Shown: positions 1 through 10,631, numbered from the stretch's first letter. The stretch: DNA of 64,000 nucleotides from Natronospirillum operosum (GCF_004768465.1 NZ_SRMF01000001.1:230032-294031), one strand, 5' to 3'. Numbers and translations are program-made. Notes: generated by a model not told the origin, from the letters alone.

Positions 1-1
1 C

Positions 2-127
2 AAACTCAACGTGAGGAAACTGAAGAACCTCGGGCTTACCGAAAGCCTTGGGACCGGGTACCGTTTATCGCCCCGGGGTGAGGCATTGCTCAGCCTCCTG
101 CGTTCGGATACAGGCAATGCCCCTTGA
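2..127 (+). CDS. C-terminal tail of a winged-helix-like protein (cut by window edge)
   Basis: An open frame enters the window and ends at TGA 125-127. The 41 visible residues contain VRKLKNLGLTES followed by GYRLSPRGEALLSLL. This looks like the recognition helix, wing and final helix of a MarR- or ArsR-like winged-helix DNA-binding domain. The start and most of the protein lie outside the window, so the family cannot be fixed. It ends 27 bases before the stop of the decayed SDR gene on the other strand. It could also be a stray frame, but the composition looks like a real protein. Confidence 0.45.
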   Translation, partial: KLNVRKLKNLGLTESLGTGYRLSPRGEALLSLLRSDTGNAP

Positions 128-153
128 CAGTTGGTCCGTCTGACCCGTGACGC

Positions 154-478
154 TCAGGACTTGCCAGCGGTAAACCCTCCATCTACGAGCAGGTTGGCAC
201 CGGTGACAAAACTGGCTTCATCTTCCAGAGCCAGTGTTCGCGTCATGTTGACCACAGCGCCCTTGGCGGCCGAGTAGGCGGCTGTCCCTGACTGGCCGAA
301 CACGCCGAGGATGGACGCACAGTTCACGATACTGCCGCTGCGCTTCCTGTTCATCCGAACTGTCGGCAAGGTCTGCTATCACGGCATTGGCGCCTTCCTC
401 CAGAGCCCGTTCCACGGAATCCAGACCAATACCGCTGGCCCCGCCGGTTATCAGTACGACCTTGTCTTGGAGTCTCAT
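154..478 (-). pseudogene. Decayed short-chain dehydrogenase/reductase
   Basis: Two overlapping reading frames together hold pieces of one SDR protein. The N-terminal frame, from ATG at 478, gives MRLQDKVVLITGGASGIG, the Rossmann glycine motif (TGxxxGIG), then EEGANAVIAD. The second frame gives SGSIVNCASILGVFG and AAYSAAKGAVVNMTRTLALE (YxxxK active site), then directly ASFVTGANLLVDGG, the family's usual C-terminus. A normal SDR has about 250 residues; only about 108 codons remain. At least two internal segments are missing and one frameshift lies near 350. It can no longer fold as an SDR. The relic lies beside a LysR fragment, so this may once have been a regulator-oxidoreductase pair. Confidence 0.8.
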
Positions 479-614
479 GATGGAGTACCTCGTTGGTTGT
501 CACTCTTTCATGGTATGACGATTGCTCTGATCAAATAATGACCTGAATCAAGGTTGTGTGATCGGCAGGGACTATTGCAGGATGCTGACGCGACAGCAGC
601 ACACTGGCTCCAGA

Positions 615-983
615 ATGAGAAAGTTGGGCAGGAAGGCACGCCAGCGCACTGATGAGCAGCTGGCCGAGCGCGAGCAGGCGGTGTTGCAGGCCACGGCGTT
701 TGACTGGGAGGCCATCAAGCCGGCGCTGTCTGATGCGGCAGAACAGCAATTGCTGATGGAGGCGGTCGCCGCTGCCACGGCCCGCAACGAGAGTGTGGGG
801 CAGGTGGTGGAGCGGCTGAAGAAATTGGGCGAGAAGGGAGAGGAACTGGCCGAGCTACCAACTTTATTACCCGAGCAGGCGCCAGAAATCGGCCGCCCTG
901 TCGGCGCTGGTGGAGCTGTTGAGGTACTCACCGCAGAACCGGATTCATGCCGATGGGTAAGAAAGGGTATAAAAGGGGCCTGA
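615..983 (+). CDS. Small charged protein, copy 1, with a foreign C-terminus
   Basis: The family is not recognised. The first ~80 residues (MRKLGRKARQRTDEQLAERE onward) closely match the 89-residue protein at 15065-15334. They are basic at the N-terminus, then helical and rich in Glu, Ala and Leu. The match ends near residue 80. From about base 856 the DNA is instead the tail of a LysR gene read in another frame, so the last ~40 residues are out-of-frame junk. The stop (981-983) lies in the loop of a terminator-like hairpin. ATG 615 is chosen because it aligns with the start of the second copy. The protein is probably truncated or misfused and may not be functional. Confidence 0.4.
   Translation: MRKLGRKARQRTDEQLAEREQAVLQATAFDWEAIKPALSDAAEQQLLMEAVAAATARNESVGQVVERLKKLGEKGEELAELPTLLPEQAPEIGRPVGAGGAVEVLTAEPDSCRWVRKGIKGA
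856..960 (+). pseudogene. C-terminal fragment of a LysR-type regulator
   Basis: Read from 856 in the +1 phase relative to the small gene, the DNA encodes YQLYYPSRRQKSAALSALVE and then LLRYSP, ending at TAA 958-960. The pattern Y-PSRRxxSxALxALVxxLR is the usual last helix of LysR-type substrate-binding domains. No upstream part of a LysR gene is present in frame, and the preceding bases belong to the small-gene copy. This is therefore a 35-codon relic left by a deletion or recombination event. Confidence 0.5.
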
Positions 984-992
984 CCCTTTTTC
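971..992 (+). terminator. Intrinsic terminator-like hairpin
   Basis: AAAAGGG (971-977) and CCCTTTT (984-990) form a perfect 7-bp stem around GCCTGA, followed by more T. It ends the decayed segment and precedes the DUF3291 gene. Confidence 0.5.
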
Positions 993-1027
993 CTTTTACA
1001 GTCGTTTAACAAGGAGAGCGACAAACC

Positions 1028-1504
1028 GTGAGTAAATACCAACTTGCCCAACTCAACATCGCCCGCTTGCTGGCGCCTCTGGACTCGCCGCAGTTGGCGG
1101 ATTTTGTCGCCAACCTGGACCGAATCAATGCCCTGGCGGAAAGCTCTCCGGGCTTTGTCTGGCGCCTGCAGACGGAAGAAGGCGACGCCACCAGCATCGA
1201 CTACTTCGGTGACGACAAGATCGTCAACATGTCTGTCTGGGAGTCCATCGAAGCCCTGCATGATTACGTGTACCGGTCGGCACATGTTGAAGTGCTGCGG
1301 CGCAAGAAAGAGTGGTTCCATACCATGGCCGAAGCCCACATGGTGCTCTGGTGGGTGCCTGCCGGGCATTTGCCCTCCATAGAAGAGGCCGCCGTGAAGC
1401 TGGCGCTGTTCAATGAGCAGGGCCCGACCGAGCAGGCGTTCAGCTTCAAGCAGCCCTTCCCGGCACCAGTCGGTACCGTAGGAGCTCGCCCCGCGAGCGA
1501 TTAG
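1028..1504 (+). CDS. DUF3291 domain protein
   Basis: A 158-residue protein of the DUF3291 family. The conserved opening YQLAQLNIAR, the segment SPGFVWRLQTEEGDATSI, the stretch VNMSVWESIEALHDYVYRS and the HMVLWWVPAGH motif are all present. The family is thought to adopt a dimeric ferredoxin-like fold related to antibiotic-biosynthesis monooxygenases, but its substrate is unknown. The start is GTG 1028, preceded by AAGGAG at 1011-1016; no better ATG lies nearby. The last ten residues (VGTVGARPASD) are encoded by a REP element whose end supplies the stop codon. The C-terminus has therefore been rewritten by a repeat. It stands alone ahead of the WYL regulator. Confidence 0.85.
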   Translation: MSKYQLAQLNIARLLAPLDSPQLADFVANLDRINALAESSPGFVWRLQTEEGDATSIDYFGDDKIVNMSVWESIEALHDYVYRSAHVEVLRRKKEWFHTMAEAHMVLWWVPAGHLPSIEEAAVKLALFNEQGPTEQAFSFKQPFPAPVGTVGARPASD

Positions 1505-1545
1505 TCCGCAACCACCCTACCGTAGGAGCTCGCCCCGCGAGCGAT
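1474..1545. repeat. Pair of GTAG-type REP elements
   Basis: Two identical 28-base units (1474-1501 and 1518-1545) each contain GTAGGAGCTCGCCCCGCGAG. In each, GCTCGC and GCGAGC pair around CCC. A GTAG head with a short palindrome is the layout of Pseudomonas-type REP sequences. The first copy encodes the end of the DUF3291 protein. Confidence 0.75.
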
Positions 1546-1641
1546 GAACATTTGGCCAGAGGCTGGCCTGCAACAATGCCCGGCACTCACCCTGAAACCC
1601 CTGTGCTACACTGAACCGAGTAGCCCAAGGAGCGGATGCAG

Positions 1642-2460
1642 ATGCAGAAGCAAGACCCTCAGTTCTGGTTTATCGAACTGCTGGCCTGGTGGGAAGGCCG
1701 TATCAACACCCGACCCCTGATGCGTTACTTCGGTCAGTCCCGCCAGAGTGCCAGTGCTCATATTCAGCGGTACCGTGAGTCTCACCCGGATGCTCTCAAC
1801 TACCACCCCCGCCACAAAGCCTACGAACCCACAGATACCTTCAAACCGCATTACCTCTCAGGTGATGTCAGCGAATATCTGAACTGGGTCACCGGCATAG
1901 CTCCGGCACCGCCCGACAACCAGATCAACCACGAAAGCATCCAGCATCCGCCCCGCCAGATCAGCCCTCAGGTCATACGTCCTCTGGTGTCGGCCGTGCG
2001 CGAAAACAGACGGCTTGACGTTGAATACCTCTCAGTCACCAGCGCCGACACCGACGGCCGGGTGATCGCTCCGCATACCCTGGTCAACACTGGCCTGAGG
2101 TGGCATGTGAGAGCCTTCTGCGAGCGCAGCAAGGCCTATCGGGATTTTGTGCTCAGCCGTTTTCGCGGCCAGCCGGAACTGATGGACCGCAGCGACCACA
2201 CCGCCGAACAGGACACCGCCTGGAACACCAGGGTTCAACTCGCCATCGAACCTGACCCGCGCCTGAGTCAAGCCAAACGACAGGTCATCGAAAACGACTA
2301 CCGGATGCAAAACGGCACCCTGATCATCACCACCCGAGCTGCTCTGGCCCAGTACACCCTGCAGGACATGCAGGTCAGCACCAAAACCCTGGATGGCAAC
2401 CCGGAAGCCCAGCAGCTCGTGCTGGCCAATTATGACGAGGTGAAGGAATGGCTGTTTTGA
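1642..2460 (+). CDS. WYL-domain transcriptional regulator, BrxR/CapW type
   Basis: A 272-residue protein with an N-terminal winged helix-turn-helix and a WYL ligand-binding domain. The N-terminal segment IELLAWWEGRINTRPLMRYF with SRQSASAHIQRYRE and YHPRHKAYEPT is characteristic of the BrxR/CapW regulators, which repress BREX and CBASS defence loci. The WYL core is at about residues 135-180 (VEYLSVTS, then RWHVRAFCERSKAYRDFVLS). AAGGAG at 1627-1632 is 9 bases from ATG 1642 but only 3 from ATG 1636, so 1642 is preferred. It precedes cas3 by 117 bases in the same direction, so it is inferred to control the type I-C operon. A palindrome in that gap is a candidate operator. Confidence 0.85.
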   Translation: MQKQDPQFWFIELLAWWEGRINTRPLMRYFGQSRQSASAHIQRYRESHPDALNYHPRHKAYEPTDTFKPHYLSGDVSEYLNWVTGIAPAPPDNQINHESIQHPPRQISPQVIRPLVSAVRENRRLDVEYLSVTSADTDGRVIAPHTLVNTGLRWHVRAFCERSKAYRDFVLSRFRGQPELMDRSDHTAEQDTAWNTRVQLAIEPDPRLSQAKRQVIENDYRMQNGTLIITTRAALAQYTLQDMQVSTKTLDGNPEAQQLVLANYDEVKEWLF

Positions 2461-2484
2461 AGCCGGATGTGTCAAAGGAGTTTA

Positions 2485-2502
2485 CCTGTGCGAATGCACA
2501 GG
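2485..2502. promoter_or_regulatory. Candidate operator between WYL regulator and cas3
   Basis: CCTGTGC-GAAT-GCACAGG is a perfect 7-bp inverted repeat, placed 76 bases ahead of the cas3 ATG. The half-site CCTGTGC recurs at 1600-1606, just ahead of the regulator's own start. A direct repeat follows: TTGTGGTGTTCAAAG at 2504-2518 and TTGTGGTTCAAAG at 2528-2540. BrxR/CapW proteins bind inverted repeats in the promoters of their own loci. Binding here is inferred. Confidence 0.5.
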
Positions 2503-2577
2503 GTTGTGGTGTTCAAAGGGAAGTCTATTGTGGTTCAAAGCACTTTGGTAAACGGCAGCAACAAACAGGGCCAAGTA

Positions 2578-4812
2578 ATGGGTGACGATAAGCTCACAAC
2601 ATTTTATGCGCACTCAGCAGATGAAAGCTCACAGGAGGACTGGCATCTGCTGGCTGACCATCTAATGGAAACTGGCAGGTTGGCTGGAGAGTTCTCCAGT
2701 CACTTTGGTGCTTCGGGCCTGGCTGAGCCAACTGGCCGTTTGCATGATGTCGGCAAATACACACCAAACTTCCAGAGAAAGCTTTACGGCGAGAGCCTGC
2801 GCGTTGATCACTCGACCCGGGGGGCCCAGATTGCGGTTGAGCGTTTTGGTCAGTTGGGCAAGTTGATGGCTTATGGCATTGCCGGCCATCATGCAGGTCT
2901 TGCGAACGGTCGGGATAGCGGGGCACGAACGCCGCTGCAGGCGCGCCTGAAAGATGACGACTTGCCACCACTTGATCCTGCCTGGGAGGATGAGATCGCT
3001 CTTGGCGAGCAGTTGAATTTGCCGGATCACTTTATACCCAAAGCTGGGAGAGAGCACTTTCAGTTGTCTGTGTTGGGCAGAATGCTGTTTTCCAGCCTGG
3101 TCGACGCAGACTTCAGAGATACAGAGCATTTTTATGCTCAGGTGGAAGGGCAAGCCAAGGATAGAACAGGCTTCCCGTCACTGGAGGCGCTTAGAGAGGA
3201 ACTGAGCAAGACTCTGTATACGTTCAAGGCCGACTCGGAAGTCAACAGTCTGCGGGCTCGCATTCTGGAACACGGTAAGGAAAAAGCGGCTCTTGAGCCT
3301 GGTCTGTTCTCCCTGACCGTCCCAACCGGTGGTGGAAAAACGCTGTCCTCCCTGTCATTCGCGCTGGATCATGCGATCCGTCATGGCCAGCGCCGGGTCA
3401 TCTATGTGATTCCGTTTACCAGCATTGTGGAACAGAACGCTGCAGTATTCCGTAACGCGCTGGGTCCGCTGGGTGAGACGGCCGTGCTCGAACACCACAG
3501 TACCTATCAGGACAACCCGGCCAAGAGCCCGGAATCTGCAGCCAAGCTCAGGCTGGCAATGGAGAACTGGGAAGCCCCCATCGTTGTGACAACAGCGGTT
3601 CAGTTCTTTGAGAGCCTGTTTGCTGACCGGCCGTCCAGATGCCGAAAGCTGCACAACATCGCCAACAGTGTGGTCATTCTGGATGAGGCCCAGACGCTGC
3701 CGCTGCCATTGTTGCGGCCCTGTGTCGCTGTCATGGACGAGCTGGCGCTGAACTATAGGACCTCGGTTGTGCTTTGTACTGCCACCCAACCGGCCCTGAA
3801 AGCTCAGGATGAGTTCAAGGGCGGTCTGGAGAATGTCAGGGAACTGGCTCCTGACCCACTTCAACTGTACGACGCTCTGAAACGCGTTCAGTTGAAGCAT
3901 GTCGGCCCAATGTCGGATGAGGATATTGCCGAGGCGATGCTACAGCGTGAACAAGCGCTGTGTATCGTCAACAATCGACGACATGCCCGCTCTCTGTTCG
4001 AACGTATCAGGGGTGAGCCAGGCGCATACCACCTGACGACACTGATGTGTGCCAAGCATCGAAGCAAGGTGTTGGCGGAGGTTCGCGAGGAGCTTGAAGC
4101 CGGCAGGCCTTGCCGCCTTGTATCCACGTCTCTTATAGAGGCAGGTGTCGATGTGGATTTCCCGATCGTATTGCGCGCCGAAACCGGCCTCGACTCCATT
4201 GCCCAGGCCGCTGGCCGTTGCAACCGGGAAGGCAAGCGAGCGCTGGCTGACAGTGAAGTGCTGGTATTCACAGTCAGTGAGGAGTGGCCAACGCCAACTG
4301 AGTTGACCCAGTACGCCCAGGCTGCACGGTCCATCTTTAGGCAGTTCCCTGACGATCCGATGTCACTGAAAGCCATCAATGCCTATTTCCGGGAGCTCTA
4401 TTGGCAGAAAGGGGATCAGGAGCTAGACCGGCATCAACTGCTCGAAAGAGTGAAAGCAGGGCAGCTCGACAATATCCCCTACGAGTGGATGGCCGAGAAT
4501 TTCCGCATGATCGAGAGCGCCATGATTCCCATCATCATTCCCTTCGATGAAGTGGCTACAGGCGCTTTGAAAGACCTGGCTTATGCAGACAAGGTCGGTG
4601 GTATCCCTCGCAAGCTGCAGCCCTACCTGGTGCAGATACCGGAGCAGGGCTACAAGGCGCTCAAAAGTGTCGGAGCAATTCAGGCAGTTAATAAACACAA
4701 TTTTGGCGAGCAGTTTATGACCCTGGTCAACAACAACATTTATAGCGACCAGTATGGTTTGAGTTGGGATGACCCGGCTTTCATCAGGTCAGAAAATCTG
4801 ATCTTTTCCTAA
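2578..4812 (+). CDS. cas3: Type I-C Cas3 nuclease-helicase
   Basis: Cas3 is recruited by Cascade to unwind and degrade target DNA. This 744-residue protein has an N-terminal HD nuclease domain: H56-D57 in GRLHDVGK, H78, H104-H105 in GHHAG, and the DADF motif near 176. A superfamily 2 helicase follows: Walker A PTGGGKT at 249-255, DEAQ at 369-372, CTATQP at 400-405 and QAAGRCNR at 543-550. All catalytic residues are intact. ATG 2578 is chosen because the 37 possible upstream residues look random and overlap the putative regulatory region. It is the first cas gene. A gap of about 340 bases holding a small ORF and a repeat-like hairpin separates it from cas5c. Confidence 0.96.
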   Translation: MGDDKLTTFYAHSADESSQEDWHLLADHLMETGRLAGEFSSHFGASGLAEPTGRLHDVGKYTPNFQRKLYGESLRVDHSTRGAQIAVERFGQLGKLMAYGIAGHHAGLANGRDSGARTPLQARLKDDDLPPLDPAWEDEIALGEQLNLPDHFIPKAGREHFQLSVLGRMLFSSLVDADFRDTEHFYAQVEGQAKDRTGFPSLEALREELSKTLYTFKADSEVNSLRARILEHGKEKAALEPGLFSLTVPTGGGKTLSSLSFALDHAIRHGQRRVIYVIPFTSIVEQNAAVFRNALGPLGETAVLEHHSTYQDNPAKSPESAAKLRLAMENWEAPIVVTTAVQFFESLFADRPSRCRKLHNIANSVVILDEAQTLPLPLLRPCVAVMDELALNYRTSVVLCTATQPALKAQDEFKGGLENVRELAPDPLQLYDALKRVQLKHVGPMSDEDIAEAMLQREQALCIVNNRRHARSLFERIRGEPGAYHLTTLMCAKHRSKVLAEVREELEAGRPCRLVSTSLIEAGVDVDFPIVLRAETGLDSIAQAAGRCNREGKRALADSEVLVFTVSEEWPTPTELTQYAQAARSIFRQFPDDPMSLKAINAYFRELYWQKGDQELDRHQLLERVKAGQLDNIPYEWMAENFRMIESAMIPIIIPFDEVATGALKDLAYADKVGGIPRKLQPYLVQIPEQGYKALKSVGAIQAVNKHNFGEQFMTLVNNNIYSDQYGLSWDDPAFIRSENLIFS

Positions 4813-4893
4813 TAGTACTATGAAGATAAAAATTGCAAATTGCTTTCTGTTGTTTATAATTTGTGCTGTTCGCGCAATGCAGAGGGCAGGGTT

Positions 4894-5064
4894 ATGGCGG
4901 AATCAAAGCAGCCGAAAGGCCAGGAGGAGGAGAGTTCAAGCGTTACCTTGAAGCTGAATCTGGTGCTTGAGTTGAAGCGGAAGACCAAGCGAACCTATGT
5001 TGGTTTTGTGCTAGTTGTCATCTCGATCCCGCCAATCGTTATTTTCAGCAATCTTTGGTGGTGA
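4894..5064 (+). CDS. Small single-span membrane protein inside the cas operon
   Basis: A 56-residue ORF, not recognised as a known family. The N-terminal half is hydrophilic (MAESKQPKGQEEESSSVTLK). A basic stretch (ELKRKTKRT) follows, then one hydrophobic helix (YVGFVLVVISIPPIVIF) near the C-terminus. The pattern predicts a cytoplasmic N-terminus anchored by one membrane span. ATG 4894 is preferred; the frame is open from 4840. It lies between cas3 and cas5c, where type I-C operons normally have nothing. It may be a genuine accessory gene or a chance frame; the well-formed anchor favours a real gene. Confidence 0.45.
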   Translation: MAESKQPKGQEEESSSVTLKLNLVLELKRKTKRTYVGFVLVVISIPPIVIFSNLWW

Positions 5065-5070
5065 AGAGAT

Positions 5071-7629
<2,559 letters not shown>

Positions 7630-7633
<4 letters not shown>

Positions 7634-8511
7634 ACCCCATAACCAATCGATACGAGTTCGTGTTTCTGTTTGATGTGGCCAACGGCAACCCGAATGGTGA
7701 TCCGGATGCCGGCAACCTGCCCCGCATCGACCCGGAAACCAATCAGGGGCTGGTTACTGATGTGTGCCTGAAGCGCAAGATCAGAAACTACGTCAGTCTC
7801 GAAAAAGAAGACAGCCCCGGATTTGCCATCTACATGCAGGAAAAGGCGGTGCTCAACAATCAGCACAAGAAAGCTTATGAAGCGCTGTCGATAAAGCCGG
7901 AGGACAACAAGCTGCCGAAGGAGGAAGCCAAGGCGCGTGAGTTGACGCAATGGATGTGCAAGAACTTCTTTGATGTGCGGACTTTTGGTGCGGTCATGAC
8001 CACCAAGGTCAACAGTGGTCAGGTCCGCGGCCCGGTTCAACTGGCGTTTGCGAGTTCTATCGACCCCGTCGTTCCAATGGAGGTGTCCATCACCCGCATG
8101 GCGGTGACCACAGAGGCTGAGGCCGAGAAACAAAGTGGTGACAACCGGACCATGGGTAGAAAACACATTGTGCCCTATGGTCTGTACCGGGCCCATGGTT
8201 TCATCTCTGCAAAACTTGCCGAGCGGACAGGCTTTGGTGAAGAGGACTTGGATCTGGTGTGGCGCTCATTGATCAACATGTTCGAGCATGACCGCTCGGC
8301 TGCCCGAGGTGAAATGTCGGCTCGCAAGCTGATTGTCTTCAAGCATGACAACCCGATGGGCAATGCACCGGCACATCTGCTGTTTGATGCGGTCAAGGTG
8401 AAGCGTGTTGAAGGTGAAGAAGACACGCCAGCCCGCAGTTTCTCTGACTATGAGGTAAGCGTGGATTCAGAGTCTGTTCCGCAGGGCGTCAGTGTCGAAG
8501 AGAAGCTGTAG
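7630..8511 (+). CDS. cas7c: Type I-C Cas7 (Csd2), Cascade backbone
   Basis: A 293-residue Cas7 protein. Several copies polymerise along the crRNA to form the Cascade backbone. The N-terminal motif [18 protein letters not shown] is the signature of the Csd2/Csh2 RAMP fold. The middle holds [20 protein letters not shown] and [13 protein letters not shown], also characteristic. The later segment [20 protein letters not shown] matches the family end-region. Its ATG overlaps the cas8c stop, so it belongs to one translationally coupled unit. Nothing is missing or unusual. Confidence 0.96.
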
Positions 8512-8520
8512 AGGCGTTGC

Positions 8521-9135
8521 ATGGACGAGGTTCTGGCTATATCTGCTCTGCAGCACTATGCGTATTGCCCAAGGCAGTATGCGCTGATTCATGTGGAGCA
8601 GGTATGGTCAGAGAATCGCTACACCGCCGAGGGCCGGATACTGCATAAACGAGTAGATTCGACCGAGCCTGAGCAACGTGGCGATACTCGGTTTGAAAGA
8701 GGGGTGAGCGTATTATCCAAAACGCTGGGGCTCACCGGTAAACTCGATCTGCTGGAAATCAAGTCCGGCAACCCACCCCGATATACGCCGGTCGAGTACA
8801 AGCGGGGCAAACCCAAAACAGAGGACTGGGACCGAGTTCAACTATGTGCTCAGGCACTTTGCATTGAAGAAATGCGAAATGTCGATGTGGCAGAAGGCGC
8901 GATCTGGTACTGGGAAGTCAGGCAGCGGGTTATTGTGGAAATTGACGCCAGGCTGCGCGAGATAACAACGGAAGTAATCGGCAACGCCCGTAGCCTTCTG
9001 TCGGAAGGAGTCACACCACCGCCAACCCGGCACAAGAAACTCTGCCGGGCTTGTTCACTGGCCGATATCTGTCAACCGCAGCGCTTTCGCGCAGATCGCT
9101 CTGGCGACTACATAACCAGGCTGTTCGAAGAATGA
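8521..9135 (+). CDS. cas4: Cas4 exonuclease for spacer acquisition
   Basis: A 204-residue Cas4 of the RecB-nuclease family with a 4Fe-4S cluster. It trims prespacers and helps choose the PAM and orientation during acquisition. Cys16 in YAYCPRQYAL and the C-terminal cluster LCRACSLADIC provide the four cysteine ligands. The nuclease core is seen in TGKLDLLEI and PVEYKRGK (the E-x-K motif). The length is standard for type I-C. It starts nine bases after the cas7c stop, and its TGA overlaps the cas1 ATG (ATGA). This is the first of three adaptation genes in the order cas4-cas1-cas2. Confidence 0.95.
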   Translation: MDEVLAISALQHYAYCPRQYALIHVEQVWSENRYTAEGRILHKRVDSTEPEQRGDTRFERGVSVLSKTLGLTGKLDLLEIKSGNPPRYTPVEYKRGKPKTEDWDRVQLCAQALCIEEMRNVDVAEGAIWYWEVRQRVIVEIDARLREITTEVIGNARSLLSEGVTPPPTRHKKLCRACSLADICQPQRFRADRSGDYITRLFEE

Positions 9136-10154
9136 AGAAATTGCTGAACACGCTGTTCATCGCCCGCCAGGAGACATACCTCCACAAGGAGCGGGAAACA
9201 ATAGTGATAAAACAGGGTGATGAGAAACTGGCGCAGTTTCCAGCGTTGTCACTCGGAGGCGTAATGTGTTTCGGGCGTGTTTCAGTCTCACCGTTTCTGA
9301 TGGGCTATTTTGCGGAGCAGGGCATAGGGCTGGCCTTTTATACACAGTATGGTCGGTTTCTGGCCCGTGTACAGGGGCCAGAAAACGGCAACGTACTGCT
9401 GCGCCGCGAACAGTATCGCTGGGCTGACGACCCGGCCAAATCCGCCCAAGTTGCCCGTCTGTCTGTTGCTGCTAAAGTGGCAAACTCCCGCGCTATTCTT
9501 CAGCGCGAAAAACGAAATCATGGCGACAGTGAATCGGAGCAGCTTGCAAAGGCAATCGACAAGCTGGCGGTCAACCTGAGGCGAGTTCGGCACAGCACAA
9601 GTGTCGAGGAAGCCATGGGCATGGAAGGCGACGCAGCTGCCACCTATTTTGGTGTGTTTGATGTCTTGTTGCGCGGCTCGGGGTTTGCCTTTGGCGGCCG
9701 GGTCAGGCGACCGCCCACTGATCCGGTCAATGCACTGTTGTCTTTTGTTTATTCATTGATTACACAGGAATGCGCGTCGGCCCTTCAAGGAGTCGGCTTG
9801 GACCCCTATGTCGGCTTCCTACATAAAGATCGCCCCGGTCGCACCAGCCTGGCACTCGACCTGTTGGAAGAGTTCCGGGCTTCCTGGGCTGACCGACTCG
9901 TGCTGACGCTGGTGAACAGAAGGCAGGTCCAGTTAAAAGACTTTGTGACAGAAGCATCGGGCGCAGTAAGGCTGAAAGATGAGCCCCGCAAGAAAGTCCT
10001 GACTGCCTACCAGGAACGCAAACAGGAAGAGGTGAAACACCCCTATCTCGATGAGCAGGTACCGATCGGCTTGCTGCCGCACTGCCAGGCCATGTTGCTG
10101 GCCCGGCACTTGCGAGGAGATACCGAGTTTTACACGCCCTACGTGGTGAAATGA
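9132..10154 (+). CDS. cas1: Cas1 integrase
   Basis: A 340-residue type I-C Cas1, the catalytic subunit of the spacer integrase. The start at ATG 9132 gives the family's usual opening MKKLLNTLFI; an in-frame extension back to 9051 lies inside cas4 and is not credible. Expected metal ligands are present: E165 in AMGMEGDAAATYF, H231 in YVGFLHKDRPGR and D243 in LALDLLEEFR. The N-terminal beta domain (about 1-80) and the helical catalytic domain are both complete. It overlaps cas4 by four bases and is followed after one base by cas2, so the module is co-translated. Confidence 0.96.
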   Translation: MKKLLNTLFIARQETYLHKERETIVIKQGDEKLAQFPALSLGGVMCFGRVSVSPFLMGYFAEQGIGLAFYTQYGRFLARVQGPENGNVLLRREQYRWADDPAKSAQVARLSVAAKVANSRAILQREKRNHGDSESEQLAKAIDKLAVNLRRVRHSTSVEEAMGMEGDAAATYFGVFDVLLRGSGFAFGGRVRRPPTDPVNALLSFVYSLITQECASALQGVGLDPYVGFLHKDRPGRTSLALDLLEEFRASWADRLVLTLVNRRQVQLKDFVTEASGAVRLKDEPRKKVLTAYQERKQEEVKHPYLDEQVPIGLLPHCQAMLLARHLRGDTEFYTPYVVK

Positions 10155-10155
10155 T

Positions 10156-10449
10156 ATGCTGGTATTGGTGACTTATGACGTCAGTGTGACGTCGTCCGAG
10201 GGCAGAAGAAGACTGAGAACCATTGCAAAAATCTGTCTGGATTATGGAATGCGTGTACAGAACTCGGTCTTCGAGTGTGAAGTTGACCCCGCCCAGTATG
10301 CTGTCCTGAAGGATGAGCTGATGAATGTCTACGACCCGGAAGAAGACAGCCTGCGGTTTTACGTTCTGGGCAAAAAGGGCCGGCAACGGGTGGAGCATTA
10401 CGGCAGCAAGCCTGTTGAAGACCCAAGTACCGACCCGTTGATCATATGA
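10156..10449 (+). CDS. cas2: Cas2, integrase structural subunit
   Basis: A 97-residue Cas2 of type I-C. It opens MLVLVTYDVSV with the conserved Asp8. The segment RLRTIAKICLDYGMRVQNSV and FECEVDPAQYAVLKDEL complete the ferredoxin-like fold. Cas2 forms the central dimer bridging two Cas1 dimers. It is the last gene of the operon and is followed by the array leader, the standard type I-C order. Confidence 0.96.
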   Translation: MLVLVTYDVSVTSSEGRRRLRTIAKICLDYGMRVQNSVFECEVDPAQYAVLKDELMNVYDPEEDSLRFYVLGKKGRQRVEHYGSKPVEDPSTDPLII

Positions 10450-10631
10450 ACCAGGCGCTAACCCGTCGTTCTCATGAAAATGCGGGGCGGTTATCGCTCA
10501 TTCAGACCGCCGCAGTGGTGCCGATCTGGTCAAAATAAAGTCATCTCATGTAGAGATTTTCCATAAGAGATCTTTCGGTTATCGGGACAGCCGGTATTTC
10601 TCTTTGCTCTTTAACAACTTAGACTTGAACG
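10450..10631 (+). promoter_or_regulatory. CRISPR leader
   Basis: A 182-base gene-free segment between cas2 and the first repeat. It is AT-rich in its second half (TAAAGTCATCTCATGTAGAG, then CTCTTTAACAACTTAGACTT next to the first repeat). It should hold the array promoter and the sequence read by Cas1-Cas2 for polarised insertion. The 15-mer CGATCTGGTCAAAAT at 10522-10536 recurs beyond the array at 13676-13690. Confidence 0.8.

Noticed and set aside
4812..4821. ATAGTACTAT as a target of the repeat-flanked segment in the cas5c leader
   Set aside because: It matches the first ten bases at nine positions but is self-palindromic, has no adjacent TTC PAM and diverges at once afterwards.
9051..9131. 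N-terminal extension of cas1 into cas4
   Set aside because: It overlaps the cas4 cysteine region; ATG 9132 gives the conserved Cas1 start with ATGA coupling.
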